Shown: positions 1 through 5,683 of the stretch, piece by piece
Layout of the letters: each line of letters begins with the position of its first letter
Numbering within the stretch: position 1 is the first letter of the stretch
From: Firmicutes bacterium UBA3871
GTDB taxonomy: Bacteria > Bacillota > Clostridia > Peptostreptococcales > Anaerovoracaceae
Assembly: GCA_002392265.1 (NCBI GenBank)
Contig: DGGP01000060.1
Span: 1 to 9,453 of the forward strand
Length of the DNA stretch: 9,453 bases
Direction: 5' to 3'
Translations under genes and position numbers: made by a program
Notes under the pieces: generated by a model
What the model saw: the letters and a program-made list of their open reading frames with translations, nothing else
What the model was told of the DNA's origin: nothing
Databases searched by the model: none

Positions 1-745
1 GATAGCTGCGCGTCTGGGCCATGAACACATGGCGCTTGACCGAGCCGCCGTACAGGGCGGCAAACGTGCCGCCGAAATCCCGGTAGGCGTTGTGCATGCC
101 CTGGAAGGCCGCTTTCCGGACCTCCCGGTTCTTGGAGCGCAGGAAGGTCTGATAGCGGCCGTGGCTCAGCTGGACCTCTTCCCCGTTTTCATCCCGGATC
201 ACCGGGAAGGGCAGCTCCACGTCCGACAGCACGCGGAAGGCCTGGGAAGGGGTGGACAGGGCGTCCCCGGCCATGGCCAGGAGCTTTTCCTGCTCGGCCG
301 GCAGGGTGTGGGCGCGGTTGCGCAGCAGCCCGCGGATGTACTCGCTGTAGTCGCTGAAGGAAGGATCGCTGCCAAGGCTTTTGAGCTGTTCCTCCGGCAG
401 GGCCAGCAGCTCCGGCTCCAGGAAGGCGCAGGCCGCGCTCAGCTGCACCGCCAGGTGACGAACCTTGCCCAGCATGGCGGTATAGCGGCCGTCGGACCCA
501 TCCTGGTCCGCCCGCATCATCGCGTAGGCGAAGATCTTTTCCAGGCGCTTGGAGGTTTCAAAATACCGGACGATCACGCCCTTGGGATCCTCCGCCACCT
601 TCCCCTGATAGGCCGCGATTTCGGGCAGCAGGGCGGAAAGCGCCGCCATTTCCTGTTCGACGGCCTCGTCCGTGGGGAAAATATCCTCCAGCCGCCAGAG
701 ATATTTTTTGTCCATTTCACTGCGGGATTTGAGTTCAGCAGCCAC
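1..745 (-). CDS. pepF: Oligoendopeptidase F, M3 family (N-terminal part, cut by window edge)
   Basis: Cytoplasmic zinc metallopeptidase that cleaves short peptides, normally about 600 residues; 248 codons are visible. After a short leader the protein reads MDKKYLWRLEDIFPTDE, the W-x-L-x-D-x-F opening typical of PepF. The family's helical N-terminal domain follows (for example SKNREVRKAAFQGMHNAYRD, then VKRHVFMAQTRSY at the edge). The HExxH zinc site lies beyond the window, so catalytic competence cannot be judged. I chose the GTG at 745: an in-frame TGA sits three codons upstream (752-754) and AAGGA lies about 9 bases before it. The first in-frame ATG, at 715, has no better site. It follows yigZ by 21 bp, so the two are probably co-transcribed. 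Its GC content is about 63-72% in the stretches I counted, clearly above the genes to its right. Confidence 0.9.
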   Translation of the reverse strand, partial: MAAELKSRSEMDKKYLWRLEDIFPTDEAVEQEMAALSALLPEIAAYQGKVAEDPKGVIVRYFETSKRLEKIFAYAMMRADQDGSDGRYTAMLGKVRHLAVQLSAACAFLEPELLALPEEQLKSLGSDPSFSDYSEYIRGLLRNRAHTLPAEQEKLLAMAGDALSTPSQAFRVLSDVELPFPVIRDENGEEVQLSHGRYQTFLRSKNREVRKAAFQGMHNAYRDFGGTFAALYGGSVKRHVFMAQTRSY

Positions 746-766
746 TGTATATCATCCTTTCCAAAT

Positions 767-1387
767 CTAATTTTTCCAAGGTGCATAACACTGATCCATC
801 ATGATCGCTTCCGCCCGCGCGCTGGTTTCCTGCGTCAGGCGGGACAGGACCATATCCGCATCCTTTTCCTTCATCAGGAGCACCAGGTCCACGTTCTGGC
901 CGAAGGCGGTTTCCTCTGTCCTGACGGGCAGAAGGCCGAGGAGGTAATTCACCTTGTCCCACAGGGGATAAGGGACGCTGACCATCATCCTTTGGGAGAG
1001 GCACATCTTGGCCACCCCCGCCTTGTCCAGGGCCAGGGCGCAGCTGCGCGAATAGGCGCGCACCAGGCCGCCGGCCCCCAGGAGGATGCCGCCGAAGTAG
1101 CGGGTGATCACCACGGCGCAGTTGACCACCTGGCGGGCGCGGATGACCTCCATCATCGGCAGGCCGGCGGTGCCGCCCGGCTCCCCGTCGTCGCTGCCCC
1201 ACTGGATCTGCATTTTATCGCCTATTACCATTGCCGGCACATTGTGCGTGGCGTCGCGGTGCTTCGCCCTGATTTCAGCGATAAAGCTCTCGGCCTCCTC
1301 ACGGCTTTTGACAGGCGAAACATAGGCGATAAACCTCGACTTTTCAATTGTCTGTTCCGCGCTTCCGCGGCCCCTGACAGTTTTCAT
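767..1387 (-). CDS. yigZ: YigZ/YvyE-type IMPACT (UPF0029) family protein
   Basis: A 206-residue protein of normal length for the bacterial YigZ/YvyE family. The N-terminal UPF0029 domain (about residues 14-125) carries the hallmarks KSRFIA (16-21), THN (47-49), DDGEPGGTAG (66-75) and a TRYFGGILLGAGGLVRAY block. The C-terminal part (about 137-200) fits the DUF1949 ferredoxin-like domain. The bacterial role is not firmly settled; the eukaryotic relative IMPACT acts on Gcn2 signalling, and that should not be transferred. The ATG at 1387 follows GGTAAGGA; a second AAAAGGA lies about 13 bases upstream. It starts 28 bp after hflX ends, with no terminator between, and leads into pepF. The first 58 codons have mixed third positions and about 54% GC. 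From about codon 60 onward GC is 57-77% in the blocks counted, with almost no A- or T-ending codons over the first 60-70 of these codons. Confidence 0.93.
   Translation of the reverse strand: MKTVRGRGSAEQTIEKSRFIAYVSPVKSREEAESFIAEIRAKHRDATHNVPAMVIGDKMQIQWGSDDGEPGGTAGLPMMEVIRARQVVNCAVVITRYFGGILLGAGGLVRAYSRSCALALDKAGVAKMCLSQRMMVSVPYPLWDKVNYLLGLLPVRTEETAFGQNVDLVLLMKEKDADMVLSRLTQETSARAEAIMMDQCYAPWKN
1195..1215. other. Abrupt composition change inside yigZ
   Basis: Counting by eye, 1081-1200 is 88 of 120 GC (73%) while 1201-1380 is 98 of 180 (54%). pepF blocks to the left are 63-72%. Blocks sampled in hflX, codY, hslU, topA, dprA and comM mostly range from 38 to 58%, with one 68% block at the hflX 3' end. 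Codon choice changes at the same point, just before the DDGEP motif, the most conserved segment of the family. The reading frame is continuous across it. It could be homologous recombination, transfer, or a chimeric join in an assembly; the sequence alone does not decide. Confidence 0.6.
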
Positions 1388-1415
1388 TCCTTACCTGTAT
1401 TCCTTTTCTGTCATT

Positions 1416-2696
1416 TTATTCGATTTCGTATTTGGAAAGTCGCCCGTAGTCCGCCGTTCCGACCTCTGCGACCACAACTGTGCCCTCCGCCTCGTACGAG
1501 GTTTCCTTCACATTTGCATGCTCACGCAGGTAGCTTACGATATCACCGCGGTCATACGGCAAAAGGAGCTTTACCGTTCTGTTTCCGGCATAGATATGGG
1601 CTTTTATCATCTCCATCAGCTGCGGCACGCCCTCTCCGTATTTTGCCGAAATGCATATGTCAGCCTCCGGAAAGCTTTTTTCCTCGCAAAGGTCAATCTT
1701 GTTGTAAACCATGATGCGCTCCTTTGCGCCCGCTCCGATTTCACCGAGTACCTTTTCCGTTACGTCCACATGAAACTCTTTATTATCAAATGAGGCGTCG
1801 ACAACGTGCAGCAGCAGATCGGCATAGTTCACCTCTTCGAGTGTAGCCTTGAATGCGTTTACCAGCTGATGAGGCAGCTTGCTCACAAAGCCTACGGTGT
1901 CTATCAGTATGAACTCGTGGTTCCCCTCGAGATGAATCAGCCTCTGCGATGTGTCGAGTGTGGCAAAGAGCATGTCCTTTTCAAAGACTGCCTTGTCGTC
2001 GCTGTCCTCCATGGAAAGGAGCCTGTTCATCAGTGCGGACTTTCCCGAGTTGGTGTAGCCCACAAGCGCGACAACCGGAATCTCCGATTTTTCGCGACGT
2101 GAGCGCTGAGTCTCTCTGGACTGCTTTATGCCTGCAATCTCCGATTTAATATCGTCCATGCGGCGCTCAATATGTCTGCGGTCCGTTTCAAGCTTCTTTT
2201 CGCCCGGGCCGCGTGTGCCTATGCCGCCGCCAAGCCTCGACAGCGACTTGCCAAAGCCCATCAGCCTCGGCATTCGGTACTGAAGCTGTGCCAGCTCTAC
2301 CTGAAGCTTGCCCTCACGGCTTGTCGCACGCATTGCAAATATGTCGAGAATCAGAATTGTACGGTCGATAACCCGCACGTCCAGCTCTTCCTCGAGATTT
2401 CTGATTTGCATGCCCGACAGCTCGTTATTGAAGATTACCGTATCGGCTTCCATATTCCGGCACATCTCCGAAAGCTCCGCTACCTTGCCCTTGCCAATAT
2501 AAGTTGCCGTGTTCGGACGCTCGAGGTTCTGAATCATGTGGCCCAGCGTCTCGCCGCCTGCGGCCTCTGTCAGGGCTTCAAGCTCCTTCATCGAATAGCT
2601 GATGTCCTCGCCCATGGAAAGTCCCACCAGTATCGCTCTGAACACTTCGTTTTCTATTACCTGATTGTTTTCGTCAAATTTTATCATTTCATTCAA
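1416..2696 (-). CDS. hflX: GTPase HflX
   Basis: Ribosome-associated GTPase that in characterised bacteria binds the 50S subunit and splits stalled or stress-inactivated ribosomes. With the start chosen here it has 426 residues, normal for the family. The N-terminal HflX domain includes the TATYIGKGK segment. The glycine-rich linker GGGIGTRGPGEKKLETDRR (about 156-174) precedes the G domain: G1 GYTNSGKS (213-220), G2 ATLDT (245-249), G3 DTVGF (266-270), G4 NKID (332-335) and G5 ISAK. The TTG at 2696 is preferred because GGGGAGG (2703-2709) lies 6 bases upstream. The ATG at 2687, three codons later, is the alternative but sits 15 bases from that site. The frame stays open upstream to a TTG at 2723, but that would translate through the codY terminator hairpin. 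Expression must come from readthrough of that terminator or from a promoter inside codY; I found no convincing one. Confidence 0.93.
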   Translation of the reverse strand: MNEMIKFDENNQVIENEVFRAILVGLSMGEDISYSMKELEALTEAAGGETLGHMIQNLERPNTATYIGKGKVAELSEMCRNMEADTVIFNNELSGMQIRNLEEELDVRVIDRTILILDIFAMRATSREGKLQVELAQLQYRMPRLMGFGKSLSRLGGGIGTRGPGEKKLETDRRHIERRMDDIKSEIAGIKQSRETQRSRREKSEIPVVALVGYTNSGKSALMNRLLSMEDSDDKAVFEKDMLFATLDTSQRLIHLEGNHEFILIDTVGFVSKLPHQLVNAFKATLEEVNYADLLLHVVDASFDNKEFHVDVTEKVLGEIGAGAKERIMVYNKIDLCEEKSFPEADICISAKYGEGVPQLMEMIKAHIYAGNRTVKLLLPYDRGDIVSYLREHANVKETSYEAEGTVVVAEVGTADYGRLSKYEIE

Positions 2697-2719
2697 AAAA
2701 TGCCTCCCCGAGGGGAGGC
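2695..2719 (-). terminator. Rho-independent terminator of codY
   Basis: Fourteen bases after the codY stop the minus strand reads GCCTCCC, loop CTCG, GGGAGGC, then A and six T. That is a perfect 7-bp GC-rich stem with a tetraloop and a U-tract, the standard intrinsic terminator form. No T-run flanks the other side, so it acts on minus-strand transcripts only. The U-tract ends inside the proposed hflX start codon. Confidence 0.9.
2703..2709 (-). promoter_or_regulatory. hflX ribosome binding site buried in terminator stem
   Basis: GGGGAGG on the minus strand, 6 bases before the TTG at 2696 and 15 before the ATG at 2687. It forms most of the 3' arm of the terminator hairpin at 2702-2719, so in readthrough RNA the site would be paired unless ribosomes or another structure open it. 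Assigning it as the true hflX site is inference from spacing and complementarity to 16S rRNA. Confidence 0.55.
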
Positions 2720-2733
2720 TCAAAGTTCTGATG

Positions 2734-3507
2734 CTATTTTAGCTTTGCAAGCTCCTCGCTGAACTTGTCGTTGAGAATCTTGATGTGCGTACCCTTCATG
2801 CCCAGAGATCTGGTTTCGATTACGCCCGCCGATTCGAGTTTGCGAAGGGCATTGACAATTACCGATCTGGTAATACCAAAACGGTCTGCAATGCGGCTCG
2901 CAACCAGGAGTCCTTCTTTTGCATTGAGTTCGGCAAAAATCTGCTGAACAGCCTCTATTTCCGAATAAGAAAGCGTACCTATTGCCATCTGAACAACATT
3001 GCGTTCTCTTTCTTCTTCTTCTTTTTCGATGGATTTCTGTCTGATTATTTCAAGGCCCACTACTGTAGCACCGTATTCGGCAAGCACGAGCTCTTCAGCC
3101 ATGAATTCGGAATTAACGCGAGTTAAAATCAGAGTGCCCCATCTCTTTTTTCCGCCCATGATAGGAACGATGGTACGGAAATTTTCGGCCTTGTCATGTT
3201 CAAAGTGGAAAAGCTTTTTGCATTCCTCTATGGACAGATTGGCTGTAGTTTCATCAATACCCATGAGGGCATCATTGTAGTCCTCAGGGAATCTGAGTGT
3301 ATGATCCTCTTCTTCAACGATAGCTGTGGTGGTCGGTCTGTCTTCGTAGTGAACGCCGAGCACCTTGCCGTTTCTGCTGGTGATATAAACATTAGCTGCC
3401 ATAATTTCGCTGAGAATTTCACAGAGGTCATTAAACGAAAAGGCACCTGTTGTGCTTTCCTGCAGCACCCAATTCATCTTGCGGACTTTTTTTAACAGTT
3501 CTTCCAT
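2734..3507 (-). CDS. codY: Global transcriptional regulator CodY
   Basis: Dimeric DNA-binding repressor that senses GTP and branched-chain amino acids and controls nutrient-limitation genes in Bacillota. It has 257 residues, against about 259 in Bacillus subtilis. The N-terminal GAF effector domain covers about residues 1-155 (for example ITSRNGKVLGVHY). A charged helix (about 160-170) joins it to the winged helix-turn-helix, where ASRIADRFGITRSVIVNALR (203-222) and SLGMKGTHIKIL are nearly identical to the Bacillus protein. The serine at 215 matches the recognition-helix serine reported as phosphorylated in B. subtilis. I start at the ATG at 3507, which has AAGGGGAG 8 bases upstream and matches the family N-terminus; the frame extends to a TTG at 3531, but the ribosome site would then lie inside the gene. 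It has its own promoter and terminator, so it is probably largely monocistronic. Confidence 0.97.
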   Translation of the reverse strand: MEELLKKVRKMNWVLQESTTGAFSFNDLCEILSEIMAANVYITSRNGKVLGVHYEDRPTTTAIVEEEDHTLRFPEDYNDALMGIDETTANLSIEECKKLFHFEHDKAENFRTIVPIMGGKKRWGTLILTRVNSEFMAEELVLAEYGATVVGLEIIRQKSIEKEEEERERNVVQMAIGTLSYSEIEAVQQIFAELNAKEGLLVASRIADRFGITRSVIVNALRKLESAGVIETRSLGMKGTHIKILNDKFSEELAKLK

Positions 3508-3567
3508 TTGTAAATCTCCCCTTTTCTTCAATTACAAAGAATTTCTTTTTTCTCAACACTTTCCTCT

Positions 3568-3596
3568 ATTATAAATGTTAATAAAGCAAAGCGCAA
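3568..3596 (-). promoter_or_regulatory. Sigma-A promoter of codY
   Basis: Minus-strand TTGCGC (3591-3596), a 17-bp spacer and a perfect TATAAT (3568-3573). Transcription would begin near 3561, giving a leader of about 54 bases before the codY ATG. The upstream sequence is AT-rich. The -35 matches consensus at only three positions (TTG); the -10 is perfect. Confidence 0.7.
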
Positions 3597-3606
3597 CCAT
3601 TTTTTT

Positions 3607-3621
3607 AATTTTCTAAATAAT
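3607..3621. promoter_or_regulatory. Candidate CodY box upstream of codY
   Basis: AATTTTCTAAATAAT matches the CodY consensus AATTTTCWGAAAATT at 12 of 15 positions, with the left half perfect. It ends 11 bases upstream of the -35 element, about -46 to -60 from the predicted start. A weaker match (11 of 15) lies at 3644-3658. Autoregulation of codY is known in some Bacillota. The region is AT-rich, so chance matches are easy, and binding here is inference. Confidence 0.4.
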
Positions 3622-3660
3622 TGGGCGTCTAGGAAAAAATGCAAATTTTGTAAAAGTCGC

Positions 3661-5103
3661 TTAGAGTATGTATTTATCTACATCCTGCTCATGAATCTTC
3701 TCCTCGAACTTGTTCTTCACATATTCCGCATCGATGGTGATATTCTTTTCTGCCATCTCCGGAATATTGAACGATACATCCTCAAGCAGCTTTTCAAGAA
3801 CCGTATGAAGTCTGCGGGCACCGATATTTTCGGTCTGCTCGTTCATCAGGAAAGAGATTGTTGCGATTTCTTCAACTGCATCTTCCGTAAATTCCACATT
3901 TGCGCCTTCTGTTTCGAGCAGCGCCTTGTGCTGCTTCAGGAGCGCATTTTCAGGCACAGTCAGAATCTTTACAAAGGATTCCTTTGTCAGATTTTCGAGT
4001 TCCACTCTGATAGGGAATCTTCCCTGAAGCTCCGGAATCAGGTCCGTCGGCTTTGAAACGCTGAAAGCACCTGCTCCGATAAAGAGTATATGGTCTGTCT
4101 TTACAGGGCCGTACTTTGTGTTAACCACACAGCCTTCAACTATAGGAAGTATGTCACGCTGCACGCCTTCACGGCTTACATCTGCGCCCGATCTGAACTC
4201 TGAGCCTGCGATTTTGTCTATTTCATCGATAAAGATAATGCCGTTTTGCTCTGCATTGTGGAGAGCGTCCTCCGTTACCTGATCCATATCGAGCAGGTTC
4301 TGAGCTTCCTGCTCACGAAGAATCTTGCGCGCATCCTTTACCTTTACTTTCTTTCTTTTTGTCTTTTGCGGCATCATATCGCCAAAGATATTACCTATTG
4401 CAATCATGCCGCCTTCGCCGACGTCAATCTGATTACCCTTTGGCTGTTCCTTGACTTCGATTTCGATGTACTGTTCCTCCAAAAGGCCGTCGCGAAGCTG
4501 CTTTCTGACCTGCTCTCTGGCAAGTTCGGTGTCCATCTCCTCCGGACCGATGTTTCTGCTCTGCTCTTCCTTCATCTGCTCGTACTGAGCCTTTTGGGAA
4601 TTTGCATAGTTACCCATCAAAAGCTCAAACGGGCTGCGCAGGTTTCCGCCCGAAGAGCTTCCGCCCGGCTTTGCTTTTCCCGGAATGATGGCCTGAAGAA
4701 TCTTTTCCTCCGCAATCTCATCTGCTACGGAATACTTCTCCGAAAGCTTTGCCTGCTTTGTGATTCTGATTGAAGCCTCCACGAGGTCTCTGACCATGGA
4801 ATCAACGTCGCGGCCGACATAACCGACTTCCGTGAACTTTGTCGCTTCGACTTTTACAAAAGGTGCATCCATCAGCTTTGCGAGTCTGCGGGCGATTTCG
4901 GTCTTGCCGACGCCGGTAGGTCCCATCATCAGGATGTTCTTTGGTGTGATTTCCTCTCTCATTTTCTCTGAAAGAAGAGATCTGCGATATCTGTTTCTGA
5001 GGGCCAGAGCGACCGATTTCTTTGCCTCGTCCTGACCGATTATATATTTATCCAGCTCCTGAACTATTTCTTTAGGAGTCATTTGATACAGTGTGCTTGC
5101 CAT
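3661..5103 (-). CDS. hslU: HslU (ClpY) ATPase subunit of the HslVU protease
   Basis: AAA+ unfoldase that forms hexameric rings, recognises substrate and threads it into the HslV chamber. It has 480 residues, slightly longer than E. coli HslU (443). Visible parts in order: the N-terminal [19 protein letters not shown] block, Walker A GPTGVGKT (61-68), pore loop GYVG (94-97), an intermediate domain over roughly 110-245, Walker B ending in DE (293-294), sensor region GRFPIRVEL, the sensor-2 stretch [10 protein letters not shown], and the C-terminal DKYIL tail that inserts into HslV. The intermediate domain contains a Gly/Ser-rich run near 146-153 and a long Gln/Glu-rich stretch, a region that varies between species. 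The ATG at 5103 has AGGGGGG 6 bases upstream. It lies 16 bp after hslV, so both subunits come from one transcript. Confidence 0.97.
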   Translation of the reverse strand: MASTLYQMTPKEIVQELDKYIIGQDEAKKSVALALRNRYRRSLLSEKMREEITPKNILMMGPTGVGKTEIARRLAKLMDAPFVKVEATKFTEVGYVGRDVDSMVRDLVEASIRITKQAKLSEKYSVADEIAEEKILQAIIPGKAKPGGSSSGGNLRSPFELLMGNYANSQKAQYEQMKEEQSRNIGPEEMDTELAREQVRKQLRDGLLEEQYIEIEVKEQPKGNQIDVGEGGMIAIGNIFGDMMPQKTKRKKVKVKDARKILREQEAQNLLDMDQVTEDALHNAEQNGIIFIDEIDKIAGSEFRSGADVSREGVQRDILPIVEGCVVNTKYGPVKTDHILFIGAGAFSVSKPTDLIPELQGRFPIRVELENLTKESFVKILTVPENALLKQHKALLETEGANVEFTEDAVEEIATISFLMNEQTENIGARRLHTVLEKLLEDVSFNIPEMAEKNITIDAEYVKNKFEEKIHEQDVDKYIL

Positions 5104-5119
5104 ATTATTCCCCCCTGCT

Positions 5120-5659
5120 TTACAGCTTTTCTACAGAAATATTGGTGTTCGTGTATACACAGATGCTTGATGCAATGCGCAGAGACTCTCTGACGATTTC
5201 CTCAGCTCCCATATCTGTATGGTTAAACAGCGCACTCGCTGCCGCATAAGCATAATTTCCGCCGGAGCCTATTGCCACAAAATCCTCATCAGGCTCGATA
5301 ACCTCACCGTTACCGGATATAACCAGCAGGCTTTCCTTGTCTGCAACAATCATCAGAGCCTCGAGATTTCTCATGGCCTTGTCTGATCTCCAAAGCTGAG
5401 CCAGAGCCACAGCCGCACGCTTTAAGTTTCCGGAGTGCTCTTCAAGCTTGCTTTCAAACTTTTCGGTCAGCGAGAAAGCATCCGCTACCGAACCGGCAAA
5501 TCCCGAAATAACCGTGTTCTTGTAAATCTTTCTGACTTTCTTTGCACCATGCTTCATGATGGTGGTCTGCCCCATTGTTACCTGACCGTCTCCGCCGATG
5601 CAGATATCATCCGGTCCCCTTCTTACAGCAACTATTGTGGTTGCATGAAATGTTGTCAT
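5120..5659 (-). CDS. hslV: HslV (ClpQ) peptidase subunit of the HslVU protease
   Basis: Proteasome-beta-like peptidase that forms two stacked hexamers capped by HslU. It has 179 residues, normal length. It shows GDGQVTMGQ (23-31), the [11 protein letters not shown] basic stretch (36-46), [28 protein letters not shown] and the ending [13 protein letters not shown]. The N-terminus is [14 protein letters not shown]. The classical nucleophile aligns with Thr7, which would need removal of six residues; removing only Met would expose Thr2 instead, at the position of the N-terminal Ser in B. subtilis CodW. The ATG at 5659 has GGAGG 7 bases upstream. The gene begins 24 bp after topA. Confidence 0.96.
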   Translation of the reverse strand: MTTFHATTIVAVRRGPDDICIGGDGQVTMGQTTIMKHGAKKVRKIYKNTVISGFAGSVADAFSLTEKFESKLEEHSGNLKRAAVALAQLWRSDKAMRNLEALMIVADKESLLVISGNGEVIEPDEDFVAIGSGGNYAYAAASALFNHTDMGAEEIVRESLRIASSICVYTNTNISVEKL

Positions 5660-5683
5660 TTTTGTTCCTCCATTCCCTAATCA

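Noticed and set aside
735..1202. A 155-codon minus-strand frame overlapping yigZ
   Set aside because: It lies out of frame within yigZ, which has all its family motifs. The Gly/Arg/Pro-rich product reflects the high GC content only.
29..1714. A 561-codon open frame on the plus strand
   Set aside because: It runs antisense across pepF, yigZ and hflX, all with clear family motifs. The product is low-complexity His/Gln/Arg-rich and matches nothing I know, as expected for a shadow frame in GC-rich coding DNA.
2697..2723. Longer HflX starting at the TTG at 2723
   Set aside because: The added residues are encoded by the terminator hairpin and no ribosome site precedes that TTG.
2736..2764. TAAAAT near the codY stop as an hflX promoter
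   Set aside because: The sequences 16-18 bp upstream match the -35 consensus at three positions or fewer. It may still be a weak promoter, but the sequence does not support calling it.
3508..3531. Longer CodY starting at the TTG at 3531
   Set aside because: The good ribosome site AAGGGGAG would lie inside the gene, and the ATG at 3507 gives the expected family N-terminus.
3536..3548. 13-base perfect inverted repeat in the codY leader
   Set aside because: It is only A/T plus one G-C pair per arm in AT-rich DNA, too short for a stable hairpin and not a CodY-box match.
3622..3660. Possible terminator after hslU
   Set aside because: T-runs are present but no GC-rich stem precedes them, so readthrough into codY remains possible.
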